The notes beneath the pieces were generated by a model. It was not told the DNA's origin and searched no databases. It saw only the letters and a list, made by a program, of their open reading frames with translations. A stretch of DNA of 64,000 bases. Origin: Lederbergia citrisecunda. Its GTDB lineage: Bacteria > Bacillota > Bacilli > Bacillales > Bacillaceae_C. Within the stretch, counting starts at the first letter, position 1, and every line of letters starts with the position of its first letter. Shown piece by piece: positions 28,075 to 38,791 of this stretch. A program made the position numbers and the translations under genes. The stretch covers positions 2,901,992 to 2,965,991 of the forward strand of contig NZ_JAGYPJ010000001.1 in assembly GCF_018343695.1 (NCBI RefSeq), given 5' to 3'.

Positions 28075-28086
28075 TAAAAGTTTTTA

Positions 28087-30091
<2,005 letters not shown>

Positions 30092-30103
30092 CCAACCTTT
30101 CCT

Positions 30104-30823
30104 TTAATTTAATTCAACTGAATAGGTGAACTTATCTCCCCTTGCAATAGTGACCGTATACTCAATCACTGTATCGCCTTCAAAACTTGTTCGGTTAATT
30201 AAGAGGCTGGGCTCTCCTTCTTGTATGTTTAGAAGTGCAGCTTCTTTTTTTGAAGTTGGAATTGCGGCAAATCGTTCGGTAGCCTTTGTGATAATCGCTT
30301 GATATTTATCGCGAAAAAGAGTATACATCGGCACCTTTTCTAAATCATCTCCATGTAAATCAGGAAATCTGCTTAGAGGAAGATAAGATATTTCATACAT
30401 CATCGGTTCATCATCAGCGAATCGAAGTCTTGTTATTTTGTAAATCTTCGTCCCTTCACTGATTTCCATTTTCTTCGCAGTTTTAGCATCACTTTCGATT
30501 TCTTCAAAAGCTAATACTTGTGAAGACGGAATTTTATTAATCTTTTTCATTTCCTCTGTAAAACTATAAAATTTAAGAAGACTCTGATTGATGACTTTCG
30601 GTGAAACAAACGTACCTTTCCCGTGTTGTTTGTAAATCAACTTTTCTTTTTCAAGCTCATGCATCGTCTGTCTTACAGTCGTGCGGCTCACATTATACAT
30701 TTCACATAATTCCCGCTCGGAAGGAAGCTTATCATGATCCTTAAGTTCCCCCGATTCAATTTTGCCGATAATTACATCCATTAATTGATAATAAAGCGGC
30801 AAACGGTTGTCTTTTTCAACCAT
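30104..30823 (-). CDS. GntR/HutC-family repressor (NagR/AgaR2-like)
   Basis: 239 residues: winged helix at about 10-75 (LPSERELCEMYNVSRTTVRQTMHELE) and a UTRA ligand-binding domain. HutC regulators of this type sense amino-sugar phosphates. It leads the agaS-gatY operon and a matching palindrome lies 39 bases before its start, so autoregulation is likely. ATG start after AAGGAG. Ligand is presumably an amino-sugar phosphate. Confidence 0.9.
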   Translation of the reverse strand: MVEKDNRLPLYYQLMDVIIGKIESGELKDHDKLPSERELCEMYNVSRTTVRQTMHELEKEKLIYKQHGKGTFVSPKVINQSLLKFYSFTEEMKKINKIPSSQVLAFEEIESDAKTAKKMEISEGTKIYKITRLRFADDEPMMYEISYLPLSRFPDLHGDDLEKVPMYTLFRDKYQAIITKATERFAAIPTSKKEAALLNIQEGEPSLLINRTSFEGDTVIEYTVTIARGDKFTYSVELN

Positions 30824-31126
30824 CTTTATTTCTCCTTAAAAAGAAATCTTTATCCTTGTCATGTTGTCATGACCAGTTGTGTTTATTATATCATGAGTGT
30901 GAAAAAATTGAAGGATTTTTGTTAATGAATTTAGTTGAAATTTTCGATTTGAAAATAGATGTTGTACGTAGCTTCTGGTGGAAACTTGAGTTACCTTGTT
31001 TCACTTTTTTAACGTCAAAGGGTACGCGAGCGATAATCGCTTTACCACTTCTCTTCTTTTTCCACTTTAAAGTGAAGTCAAATCCTTTTGGTAAGGTTAA
31101 TACCCTCAGTCACATAAAAAGCAAAA
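30824..31126. other. Intergenic region between GntR gene and the upstream ATPase gene
   Basis: Holds the operator candidate at 30862 and the promoter for the GntR operon. A plus-strand frame through 30856-31158 has no ribosome binding site and runs through the ATPase gene's terminator, so I do not call it. Confidence 0.45.
30862..30877 (-). promoter_or_regulatory. Putative GntR/HutC operator
   Basis: ACTGGTCATGACAACA on the minus strand, an imperfect palindrome around TCATGA similar to NagR/DasR-type sites (TGGTCTAGACCA). A further half-site TTGTCATG abuts it. Located 39 bases upstream of the GntR start. Confidence 0.6.
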
Positions 31127-31148
31127 CCTTCTTGCAATTGCAAGAAGG
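31115..31148 (-). terminator. Terminator of the PRK06851-type ATPase gene
   Basis: Perfect CCTTCTTGCAA/TTGCAAGAAGG palindrome followed on the minus strand by TTTTGCTTTTTA. Confidence 0.9.
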
Positions 31149-31154
31149 CCTTAA

Positions 31155-32258
31155 CTAAGAATGACTTGATTGATTCACCATTAAGTGTTCCAGTTCCTCG
31201 ATCATAAGATTTGTTTGGGCATGGTCAGAAACTTTGCTATAGATCGCTTCTAATTCATCTTCATATTTTTTTGCTTCAGCTAAATAAAACTTCCCTAATT
31301 TCATTTGTTCACGATATCTAGCTTCAACATTGGCAATTTCTTCAGCAAATGCTTCATCCGTGCCAGGAGCTACAGTCAGCTCATACATATCTACAATTTC
31401 ATCGCCAGGTCTCGTTGGAAAATACTCATGTGGCAGCGTGCTGTCAAATATAGCCCAGCCTAATTCTCTTACTACCACCATATCAAGGCTCTTAGGGTCA
31501 AATCCACAATGGTATATTTCAATATCGAAGCCGTTTTTCTCAGCTTCCGCGGCTATCTTTTTTAATAATGTTGATTTCCCTGTACCTGCCCTACCTTTTA
31601 TAAAATATCTTGCACTCAAACCTTCAGTAAGATTATCAACAAAATCGACTGGTCCAATAGGAGTAGCCGCGCCTAGGAAACGACGTTTAATATTAGAATC
31701 TTTATTAGCTGCAGCACCAGGCTTTTTAAATAAAGTAGATATTAAAGACTTTGCGACATTATCCGCAAGATCGAAGTTCATGTGGTCTATATAAATACGC
31801 TCCCACTCATCATGAACCTTGAGTCCAGTTTCATAAGCCTTATATGCATGGAGACACGATTGTTCAATTTTCACCTTAAGATCGATGACCTCGTTGATTT
31901 CATCATTCAAATCAGCCGTTCTATCCGATTGATCCAAGTCAATTGTTTCCCATTGTGCAACGATATGTTCTTTCCCCATTTCACGAGGATGATCACCATC
32001 CACGATAGCGAAGCTCAACTTTCTAATGATCAATCCCTCAGCTTCATCTGGATTACTGGCTCTATGAATAATTTCCATTGGATAGTCAAAATCATTCCAT
32101 TTTTTTATTAAATGATTAATAATATTAGATTTTTCTTTTTTGGACTTTCCTGATAAAACAAAGACTCTTTCCAGTTCTGCTAAGTTGGTATCGTATAAAC
32201 TATAAAATCCTTTAGCTGTATTTCCTCCTGCAAAATACCTTAAAATTTTTTCGCTCAT
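31155..32258 (-). CDS. PRK06851-type duplicated P-loop ATPase, unknown role
   Basis: 367 residues made of two similar halves. The second half carries a normal Walker A, GRAGTGKST at 222-230, within FLGAATPIGPVDFVDNLTEG...YFIKGR. The first half repeats the layout (FAGGNTAKGFYSLYDTNL...) but its loop reads SGKSKKEKS at 36-44, missing the GxxxxGKT pattern. The family is common in Bacillus, function unknown. Single-gene unit with its own terminator. ATG start after GGAG. Confidence 0.84.
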   Translation of the reverse strand: MSEKILRYFAGGNTAKGFYSLYDTNLAELERVFVLSGKSKKEKSNIINHLIKKWNDFDYPMEIIHRASNPDEAEGLIIRKLSFAIVDGDHPREMGKEHIVAQWETIDLDQSDRTADLNDEINEVIDLKVKIEQSCLHAYKAYETGLKVHDEWERIYIDHMNFDLADNVAKSLISTLFKKPGAAANKDSNIKRRFLGAATPIGPVDFVDNLTEGLSARYFIKGRAGTGKSTLLKKIAAEAEKNGFDIEIYHCGFDPKSLDMVVVRELGWAIFDSTLPHEYFPTRPGDEIVDMYELTVAPGTDEAFAEEIANVEARYREQMKLGKFYLAEAKKYEDELEAIYSKVSDHAQTNLMIEELEHLMVNQSSHS

Positions 32259-32521
32259 CTATTGTCAACTCCTGTTGAAGAATGATTCCCATTTAGCCTA
32301 TGCAGAGTGGCTTGGCAAAGTCCATTCATTATGAATACCTATTTTTATCTTCTACATTATGTGAAACTTGGGGAGAAGTATACAGGGATATATCTATTTC
32401 ACTTTATAATCAAGCGTTACGATAGTGAGGCATACCATACTAAAGTTAGTACAATTCATATCGCCCCTTAGCTTTCCCAAACCATTACGAGGTTATTGCA
32501 CATGCTTTCTAAAATAAAAAA
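32259..32521. other. Intergenic region, nothing recognised
   Basis: About 260 bases between the ATPase gene and the PfkB terminator; should hold the ATPase promoter. No other motif seen. Confidence 0.4.
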
Positions 32522-32559
32522 AACGTTTGATTAAGGCACTTTCTCTTTAATCAAACGTT
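32513..32559 (-). terminator. Terminator of the 39-aa peptide / PfkB transcript
   Basis: Perfect 13-base stem AACGTTTGATTAA/TTAATCAAACGTT followed on the minus strand by TTTTTTTATTTT. The stem arms share the half-site of the palindrome at 33767. Confidence 0.92.
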
Positions 32560-32574
32560 CGTTTTTACATTCAC

Positions 32575-33519
32575 TTAAATCATAATCTTATGACCCGCTT
32601 GAAACGCTATGACATCCTCTACACTTGGAACGGTGCTAGCTCCCCCGATTCTTAATGTAGCCAAAGCTCCACATGCATTAGCAAATACTAATAAATCGTT
32701 ATTTTTCATTCCATGTAAATATCCATAGATAAGACCTGCATTGAAGGAATCCCCTGCACCTGTTGTATCAATTGGAGTAATTGAATATCCGCTCGCTCTT
32801 GTAGAATTTCCTTGTGGATCAATCATCATAGACCCCTTTGCACCAAGCTTCACGACAACATTTTCATGTTGTTCAGGTAAAATCCCTTCAACCTGACTCA
32901 CGTCTTCTAATCCAAAAATATTATTTATTTCTACTTCACTAGGAATAAATAAACTTACATCCTCCATTAATGAGAGGATTACATCTCTATCCCATTTTTC
33001 GTTCGGATCCCATCCTGTATCAAATGAAGTAGTCACATTTTGAGAGCGTGCTTTTATTAAGACATCTTTCCAATGCTTTTTCATGTTTGTCTGTAAAAAA
33101 TAGGATCCAAAATGGATGTGGTCTGCTAAATCATATATTTCTTCCGGAATATCTTCAGGTCCCAGCTCAGAAATGGTCCCCATGTATGTAAGTAGCGCCC
33201 TGTCCTTAGACGTTGATAGCGATAAAGTAACCCCTGTTTGGATATGGGGAACTAGTTTTACGTAGGTTGTGTTAATTCCTTTTTTATTTAATTCCTCTAC
33301 ACAAAAATGTCCGAATACATCGTCGCCGACAAGACCAACAAAATAAACATCCATCCCTAACCCGGCTAACCCAGCAGCTGTGATGCAGGATGATGATCCT
33401 AAAACTAAATCAAAGGAATCCACTAACTTTTCTTGATTCCATTGCGGCTCAACATTTTCACCTGTCATGATCAAATCTACGTTAATTTCACCGATAATAA
33501 ATATTTTCTTTTTTGTCAT
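32575..33519 (-). CDS. PfkB-family carbohydrate kinase
   Basis: 314 residues, ribokinase fold: signature 1 region near residue 40 (LGSSSCITAAGLAGLG) and signature 2 DTTGAGDSFNAG near 253 with the catalytic Asp. ATP-dependent phosphorylation of a sugar or sugar phosphate. Start ATG 33519 after AAGGTGG; a GTG four codons earlier overlaps the site. Lies between the GatY/AgaS operon and the RpiR gene, so tagatose-6-P is one possible substrate, unproven. Preceded by a 39-codon gene. Confidence 0.88.
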   Translation of the reverse strand: MTKKKIFIIGEINVDLIMTGENVEPQWNQEKLVDSFDLVLGSSSCITAAGLAGLGMDVYFVGLVGDDVFGHFCVEELNKKGINTTYVKLVPHIQTGVTLSLSTSKDRALLTYMGTISELGPEDIPEEIYDLADHIHFGSYFLQTNMKKHWKDVLIKARSQNVTTSFDTGWDPNEKWDRDVILSLMEDVSLFIPSEVEINNIFGLEDVSQVEGILPEQHENVVVKLGAKGSMMIDPQGNSTRASGYSITPIDTTGAGDSFNAGLIYGYLHGMKNNDLLVFANACGALATLRIGGASTVPSVEDVIAFQAGHKIMI

Positions 33520-33581
33520 GATTAATTCCACCTTCTGTTTTATTAAAAAACCATCGCCTGATTTAGTGACTTCTTCACTAG

Positions 33582-33701
33582 TTAAATAACATTATCTTTA
33601 CCACTTAATCTTTTAACTTCTTCTTCCAAATAATTAAGCCGTCTATGGATTCTGTAAAACATCGGAAGATAAGCAATAATGATTATAATTAACCACTCCA
33701 T
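33582..33701 (-). CDS. 39-residue single-pass membrane peptide
   Basis: Reads MEWLIIIIIAYLPMFYRIHR then a charged helix RLNYLEEEVKRLSGKDNVI: one N-terminal membrane helix plus a short coiled-coil-like tail. ATG at 33701 is seven bases after AAAGGGGTG. It starts the transcript that continues into the PfkB kinase, 62 bases downstream. No family recognised. Composition and the strong ribosome binding site argue that it is a real gene. Confidence 0.72.
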   Translation of the reverse strand: MEWLIIIIIAYLPMFYRIHRRLNYLEEEVKRLSGKDNVI

Positions 33702-33731
33702 CCGCACTCACCCCTTTATACTTTCGCTTAT

Positions 33732-33757
33732 TTTAAAAAAGACCTCCAATTTGGAGG
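33732..33757 (-). terminator. Terminator of the murQ-rpiR transcript
   Basis: CCTCCAAATTGGAGG stem on the minus strand followed by TCTTTTTTAAAA. Confidence 0.88.
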
Positions 33758-33766
33758 ACCTTGAAT

Positions 33767-33784
33767 TAATCAAACGTTTGATTA
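33767..33784. promoter_or_regulatory. Perfect 18-base palindrome, operator candidate
   Basis: TAATCAAACGTTTGATTA, a perfect palindrome lying between the rpiR stop and its terminator. The same half-site forms the terminator stem at 32522-32559. Operator, RNA element or processing site cannot be decided by eye. Confidence 0.55.
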
Positions 33785-33818
33785 CATATATGTTCGCCTT
33801 TTACATGAAGTAATCCTT

Positions 33819-34691
33819 CTACTTTTTAGGTCGTTCTGATTTCCCGATAAAATCAATCGCTTCTCTCGTTTCATCAATGTGCTTCACGGTTTCTTCGTAT
33901 TGCTGGGCAGCTACACACATAAAAAGAATATCAATGGCATGGAGCTGGGCAATTCGAGATGACGTTGCGCCACTTCTAAATGTAGGCTCTCGAGTAGCGG
34001 ATGTGTAGAGGCGAATGTCAGCCTGCTCCGACACGATGGATGAACCATACTTTGTCAAACTGATTGTATTGGCTCCTACCTTATTTGCTAATTCAAGAAT
34101 TGTGGCAACTTCAACTGTGTTGCCAGAAAAAGAAATGCCTACTAATACATCGTCTTTCCCAAAATTCGCAACTACGGTTGCAGCCATATGAATATCATTA
34201 AAAGCTGTGGCATGTTTACTAATACGCAAAAATTTTTGTTGGGCATCTTGGGCAATAATATACGATGCACCTACTCCAAAAAAGTGAATAGAACTGGCAT
34301 TTTCTATAGCATGAATGGCTTTAGTTAGTTCTTCCTCGCTTAGTAATTCTGCAGTTTCTTTAATTGTTTGTATACTGTTTGTCGTCATTTTTTCAATTAT
34401 TGTATATTTTGATTCGTTTGGTTCAATATCTCGAACTTCTTGCTGTACAGTTTTCTGCAAGTCTCCTGCAATTCTAAACTTCAGATCTTGTAAACCCTTT
34501 AAATCAAGCGATTTGCATAAACGAATGACAGCAGCGCCACTTGTCGAACTTCTTTTACCTAACTCACTTGCAGTAAGAGATATTGCATCTCTAGGGTTTT
34601 CCAAAATATATGCAGCAATTTTCTTTTCTGAAGGAGGCAATTTCGACAACATTTCAGAAAGCATAACTAAGCCGCCTGTTGCAATAGCCAT
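33819..34691 (-). CDS. RpiR/MurR-family transcriptional regulator
   Basis: 290 residues: helix-turn-helix at about 8-80 (ASELGKRSSTSGAAVIRLCKSLDLKG) and a SIS sugar-phosphate-binding domain at about 125-260 (FFGVGASYII, GISFSGNTVE). MurR relatives sense MurNAc-6-P, which fits the adjacent murQ and namZ. The start follows the GNAT stop within 13 bases and has only a weak ribosome binding site. Last gene of the murQ transcript. Putative RpiR-type sites lie at 47922 and perhaps 33767. Confidence 0.88.
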   Translation of the reverse strand: MAIATGGLVMLSEMLSKLPPSEKKIAAYILENPRDAISLTASELGKRSSTSGAAVIRLCKSLDLKGLQDLKFRIAGDLQKTVQQEVRDIEPNESKYTIIEKMTTNSIQTIKETAELLSEEELTKAIHAIENASSIHFFGVGASYIIAQDAQQKFLRISKHATAFNDIHMAATVVANFGKDDVLVGISFSGNTVEVATILELANKVGANTISLTKYGSSIVSEQADIRLYTSATREPTFRSGATSSRIAQLHAIDILFMCVAAQQYEETVKHIDETREAIDFIGKSERPKK

Positions 34692-34703
34692 TCATTACTC
34701 AAC

Positions 34704-35657
34704 TCACTTATCAACCGTTTTTTTCATTACATGAAACTGGCGAGTAATCGTAAATCCCGTCTTTTTATAAAGATATCCAGCAGACGTTTTCTCTCCTGTC
34801 CATAGGAACCAAGCGCCGTGCAGACCTTCTGCTCTCATACTTTGAAGAGCTTCATGCAACAGAATTTTTCCTAATCCTTTTCCTTGTTGATCAGGATCAA
34901 CACCAAATGGACCAAAACGTTCAGGGATTCCTTCATATCCGCCATATAAACAAAAGCCTACCATTTTTTCTTCTTCTCTAGCAACAAAAATTCGTTCCAT
35001 CGGCAGCCCTTGTATAATCCCTTCTCGTATAGCCCTCCCCCAATCAGGATTGAATACCTCATTGGCAAAGCGAATGACCTCATATAAATCCTTATCTTTA
35101 GCTTTTGAAAACGAATATCCTTCTTCGATTCTTTGTTTCTTTAAAGCTTTCACTTCTTCAGGAACTTGATAGCCAACTAGACTGCGATCCATTGCAACGG
35201 GTGAATATAATTTTTCAAATCCTTGCTTTTGTAAAAATTCATATGCACCAGGATACGCTTCTTCGTCAATACCAGGCAAAATATAGTTAGGTGCATATGA
35301 CGAAAAGAAAATATTAGTTCTTCCTTCTGATTGTAAAAACCGGACGGCTTCTTTCATCAATTGAGTTCCAATACTAGACATTCGATAGTCTGGGTGAACA
35401 AAAAAGAATGGGATCCACCCGTTATCCGGTTCTAAATCTGTACCATACATCGGCAATAATCTTCTTACTGCATATACACAGCCGACTAATTTATCGTTTT
35501 TAAAAGCTAATCGCATTCCTTCTGGGTCAAAATTGGCGTCTAGTAATACGAGATTCCGAAATCTTTTTTGATTGATTGGATCCTTGAGGAGAGATTCATT
35601 CCATAAGCAAACGATTTCAATTTCATCCCCTGATTGGTAATAACGATATGTAATCAT
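34704..35657 (-). CDS. Tandem-GNAT acetyltransferase, muropeptide cluster (copy 1)
   Basis: 317 residues with two GNAT domains. The C-terminal acetyl-CoA loop is intact (PDQQGKGLGKILLHEA, near residue 258); the N-terminal one is degenerate (PDYRMSSIGTQLMKEA, near 93). It shares domain order and local sequence with the protein at 44843, within the same cluster. Start ATG 35657 about ten bases after AAGGAG. It sits 22 bases downstream of namZ and 13 before rpiR. Possibly acetylates an amino sugar or muropeptide. Confidence 0.82.
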   Translation of the reverse strand: MITYRYYQSGDEIEIVCLWNESLLKDPINQKRFRNLVLLDANFDPEGMRLAFKNDKLVGCVYAVRRLLPMYGTDLEPDNGWIPFFFVHPDYRMSSIGTQLMKEAVRFLQSEGRTNIFFSSYAPNYILPGIDEEAYPGAYEFLQKQGFEKLYSPVAMDRSLVGYQVPEEVKALKKQRIEEGYSFSKAKDKDLYEVIRFANEVFNPDWGRAIREGIIQGLPMERIFVAREEEKMVGFCLYGGYEGIPERFGPFGVDPDQQGKGLGKILLHEALQSMRAEGLHGAWFLWTGEKTSAGYLYKKTGFTITRQFHVMKKTVDK

Positions 35658-35679
35658 TACATTCACACTCCTTACCCTT

Positions 35680-36828
35680 TTACTTGTATAACAAATATGG
35701 TTCTCTCTGTTTTTCAAATTGAACAATTTGTTCTTCGCAAGATTCCAAAAAGATATTTGATCTTCCATTTAAAATTTCGTTACGGAGTCTTGTTGTCCCG
35801 GCCAATAAATCGAAGAAGTACTTCCCATTAGGGTATTCATTAAAGTGAAAATCATTTGGATACATTTCAGCTACAGTTTCTAATAGTATTAACCCTGTTT
35901 TTAAAGCCTGAACTTTGCGGCGATCGACAACATGGATTTGAATCCCTTCACAAATCGAATCCTTATGCTTTTGATAAGTAGGGACAAATGAAACGGGTCT
36001 CGCCAAGACACCAGGTAGATCATTTTGATTAAAGGCTTTAGCTAACTTATATCCATCAATATACGGTGCTCCCACATATTCAAATGGTTTTGTTGTACCT
36101 CTACCTTCTGATAAATTCGTTCCCTCTACTAGACATGTTCCGGGATATAAAATACTCATATCAAGGCCTGTTGTATTAGGAGAAGGAGGAACCCAGAAAA
36201 GATTCGTTTCATCATAATACATATGGCGTTCCCAGCCTTCCATCGGAATTACCGACAAGTCACAATCTATTCCAAATTCATGTTTATACAACTGAGCAAT
36301 CTCCCCTACTGTCAAACCGTGGCGATTTGGAATTGGAAAAAGTCCTACAAAGGAACGTACATCCTCTTCAACCAAATTCCCTTCAATTGAAACTCCCGAA
36401 ATTGGATTCGGACGATCTAATACAACAAACTCTTTTCCATATTCGGCACACGCCTCCATTACATAAGCCATCGAGTAAATGAATGTGTAGTACCTTGCCC
36501 CAATGTCTTGTAAGTCAAAAACGATTACATCAACTGGATCCAACATATCCTTCGAAGGTTTTTTTGAAGCCCCGTATAAACTGAAAACAGGAACCCCCGT
36601 ATAAGGGTCAATCGACGATTCCACTGCTTCTCCTTCTTTCGCGTCCCCTCTTATTCCATGTTCGGGACCGTAAAGTGCGACCAAATTAATATGTGGATGC
36701 TCAAAAAACAAGTCAATCGTTGGGAACAGCTTTTCATTGACACCAGTCATATTCGTCAGAAGTCCAATTCGTTTTCCTTTAAACTGCTCATAATACTTTT
36801 CTAAAAAAAGATCCAGACCTAAACGCAA
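35680..36828 (-). CDS. namZ: Exo-beta-N-acetylmuramidase NamZ (DUF1343)
   Basis: 382 residues covering the full DUF1343 domain. Typical segments: LYGPEHGIRGDAKEGE near 75, VFDLQDIGARYYTFIYSM near 108, NRHGLTVGEIA near 178 and EGTNLSEGRGTTKPFE near 246. NamZ releases MurNAc from the non-reducing end of peptidoglycan chains. TTG start after GAGGTG. No signal peptide is evident, so cytoplasmic action on imported disaccharides is possible. Operon with murQ, the deacetylase and rpiR. Confidence 0.93.
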   Translation of the reverse strand: MRLGLDLFLEKYYEQFKGKRIGLLTNMTGVNEKLFPTIDLFFEHPHINLVALYGPEHGIRGDAKEGEAVESSIDPYTGVPVFSLYGASKKPSKDMLDPVDVIVFDLQDIGARYYTFIYSMAYVMEACAEYGKEFVVLDRPNPISGVSIEGNLVEEDVRSFVGLFPIPNRHGLTVGEIAQLYKHEFGIDCDLSVIPMEGWERHMYYDETNLFWVPPSPNTTGLDMSILYPGTCLVEGTNLSEGRGTTKPFEYVGAPYIDGYKLAKAFNQNDLPGVLARPVSFVPTYQKHKDSICEGIQIHVVDRRKVQALKTGLILLETVAEMYPNDFHFNEYPNGKYFFDLLAGTTRLRNEILNGRSNIFLESCEEQIVQFEKQREPYLLYK

Positions 36829-36860
36829 TATAACACCTCATTTCTTCTAAAGATAAGAAG

Positions 36861-36885
36861 AACAGCCCGGATTTTTCAGGCTGTT
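36861..36885 (-). other. Intercistronic hairpin between deacetylase and namZ
   Basis: AACAGCC/GGCTGTT stem with an 11-base loop and no T-run. Located in the 71-base gap; may be an attenuator or processing site. Confidence 0.45.
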
Positions 36886-36899
36886 ATTAATACTTAAAA

Positions 36900-37601
36900 T
36901 TACAGTTCATACCCAGGCAATGCTCCACCTTTTCTTACATTCGTTCCTCTAGGGAATTTCAATGTTTGGGCATACTTTGTACGATTAACGCATCCTCTTA
37001 CTGTTCCAAGCGCTTTATAGTAATCATAATATCGAAACGAGGTAGAGTTCATGATGAACCAATAATGAGATAAAGCCTCTAAATATGTATCGAACTCATC
37101 TGATACATCAATGAATAGATCTGGATCATAGCCTTCCATGTCTTCCCAGTTTTCACTATGATAAAAACTATAGTAATGAGCAGGTAATCCATCTAAATCA
37201 AAGCCTGGAAGTCCAGCTTTCAATTGTGCGGCTTGGACGATTCTATACGTCATAATATGATCTGAATGAATGCTATTTTCCCAGTGAGTGATGACCACAT
37301 TAGGTCTTAGCTTTCTCATCAACGTGGCTACATGAGTAATGATTTCATCGTTAAATGTTAGTTCTGCATCTTTGTAATCTAGTGTGATTGTCTTAACACC
37401 GAGTATTTCGGCAACTTTTTCAGATTCTCTAATTTTTTGTACACGATAATCTTCTACCGAAACATTAGGAGGGTTTCCTTTCTCGCCAGCAGTTAAATGT
37501 AAAAATGTGACATTATGTCCTGCCTTAGCATACTTATGGGCGATTGCCCCCGCTTGAATTTCTGCATCTCCACAGTGCGCTCCAACTACGACTAAATTCA
37601 T
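36900..37601 (-). CDS. PIG-L/LmbE-family deacetylase
   Basis: 233 residues. Zinc site motif AHCGDAE at 8-14 (His9, Asp12) in place of the common AHPDD, plus HSDH at 112-115. Family members deacetylate N-acetylglucosamine-type groups (BshB, MshB, PIG-L). Cluster position between MurQ and NamZ suggests an amino-sugar substrate released from cell wall, not bacillithiol. ATG start after GAGGAGG. Cytoplasmic. Confidence 0.87.
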   Translation of the reverse strand: MNLVVVGAHCGDAEIQAGAIAHKYAKAGHNVTFLHLTAGEKGNPPNVSVEDYRVQKIRESEKVAEILGVKTITLDYKDAELTFNDEIITHVATLMRKLRPNVVITHWENSIHSDHIMTYRIVQAAQLKAGLPGFDLDGLPAHYYSFYHSENWEDMEGYDPDLFIDVSDEFDTYLEALSHYWFIMNSTSFRYYDYYKALGTVRGCVNRTKYAQTLKFPRGTNVRKGGALPGYEL

Positions 37602-37653
37602 CTCTTATCCTCCTCATATTCTCTTTTTATATTAATCTAGTAAGATCAAAAAC

Positions 37654-37668
37654 ATGTCAACGCTTACA
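37654..37668 (-). promoter_or_regulatory. cre (CcpA) candidate
   Basis: ATGTCAACGCTTACA matches the cre consensus with one mismatch. It lies in the 94-base gap between murQ and the deacetylase gene, so catabolite repression of the downstream genes is suggested. Confidence 0.5.
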
Positions 37669-37695
37669 AATTATTAAAAAGTATTTGCTCAGTCA

Positions 37696-38622
37696 TTACT
37701 CCGTGCCAAGCTGACTCTCTGTAGCTTTTAATATAGCCTCTCTTAAAAATCCACCAGTTTCTTCAAGCAATTGATTTGCTTCTGTAAAGGATACACCACT
37801 TAAAATCATTAAAATGGCCGGTTTCACTTTTTGATTCGTAAGCTTTAAAGTTTTTTCTGCTTCTTCAAGTGAAACGCCCGTAATGTTCATTACCATGTGG
37901 CAAGCTCTTTCCGTCAATTTTTTATTACTTGCATGGAGATCGACCATTAGATTGTTGTAGACTTTTCCCATTTTGATCATCGAAGCAGTGGACAGCATAT
38001 TTAACACCATTTTTTGGGCAGTTGCCGCCTTTAGTCTAGTTGAACCTGTTAATACTTCTGGACCTACAATCACTTCAATTTTATGATTAGCGTATTGACT
38101 GATTTCTGCATCTTCATTACAAGAAAGAGCCACTGTTTCAGCACCTACGCGACGAGCATATTCTAGGGCGCCAATTACATAAGGCGTTCTGCCACTTGCT
38201 GCAATCCCAACGACAATATCAGATGGACGGAGAACTCTTGCTTTTAAATCACTTGTCCCTTCTTCTCTACGATCTTCAGCTCCCTCGATAGCTGTTCTAA
38301 TTGCTTCATCACCACCCGCAATAATACCTTGAACCATTTCAGGAGGGGTGCAAAAAGTTGGAGGACATTCAGATGCATCAAGGACTCCAAGTCTCCCACT
38401 CGTTCCAGCACCAATATAAAAGAGACGACCTCCATTTTTAAATGAATGATGAATCGCATCAATTACAGCTGCTATACGTGGTAATTCCAGATTGACAGCT
38501 TTCGCAACTGCTTGATCCTCAGAATTCATAAGATTAATAATTTCTAATGAAGACATTTGATCAATATTAACAGTACTTTGATTCATTTGTTCAGTGGTTA
38601 AATTTGATAGGTTTTCCTGCAT
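37696..38622 (-). CDS. murQ: N-acetylmuramic acid 6-phosphate etherase
   Basis: 308 residues, the usual MurQ length. SIS domain with GAGTSGRLGVLDASECPPTF (near 68) and GIAASGRTPYVIGALEYA (near 130), and TGSTRLKAATAQKMVLNM (near 187), the MurQ signature. It removes D-lactate from MurNAc-6-P to give GlcNAc-6-P. ATG start after GAAAGG. First gene of the transcript running to rpiR; the MFS gene upstream has its own terminator. Confidence 0.96.
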   Translation of the reverse strand: MQENLSNLTTEQMNQSTVNIDQMSSLEIINLMNSEDQAVAKAVNLELPRIAAVIDAIHHSFKNGGRLFYIGAGTSGRLGVLDASECPPTFCTPPEMVQGIIAGGDEAIRTAIEGAEDRREEGTSDLKARVLRPSDIVVGIAASGRTPYVIGALEYARRVGAETVALSCNEDAEISQYANHKIEVIVGPEVLTGSTRLKAATAQKMVLNMLSTASMIKMGKVYNNLMVDLHASNKKLTERACHMVMNITGVSLEEAEKTLKLTNQKVKPAILMILSGVSFTEANQLLEETGGFLREAILKATESQLGTE

Positions 38623-38735
38623 GAATACCAGCCTTTCTCATGTTGGCTTGTGATTTCATTATACATAAAACCGCACAGTACTGAAATATTAATTCTAAAT
38701 TTATATAAATTTGTTGAATCTATATTTCACCACTT

Positions 38736-38786
38736 TAAAAACTGATCCCAATATTGAATCCTTTCCAAGTATCAATATTGGGATCA
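38736..38786 (-). terminator. Terminator of the MFS transporter gene
   Basis: 15-base TGATCCCAATATTGA/TCAATATTGGGATCA stem followed on the minus strand by GTTTTTAAAG. Confidence 0.9.
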
Positions 38787-38791
38787 TTTAT

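Larger units (their letters stand above)
27689..28086. other. Upstream region of kbl-tdh, rich in inverted repeats
   Basis: About 400 bases separating GatY from kbl. Besides the GatY terminator it holds nested inverted repeats (27727-27886, 27820-27845) and a cre-like site, given separately. No open frame. Confidence 0.55.

Noticed and set aside
30856-31158. Plus-strand frame of 100 codons
   Set aside because: Runs through a promoter region and a terminator; no ribosome binding site.
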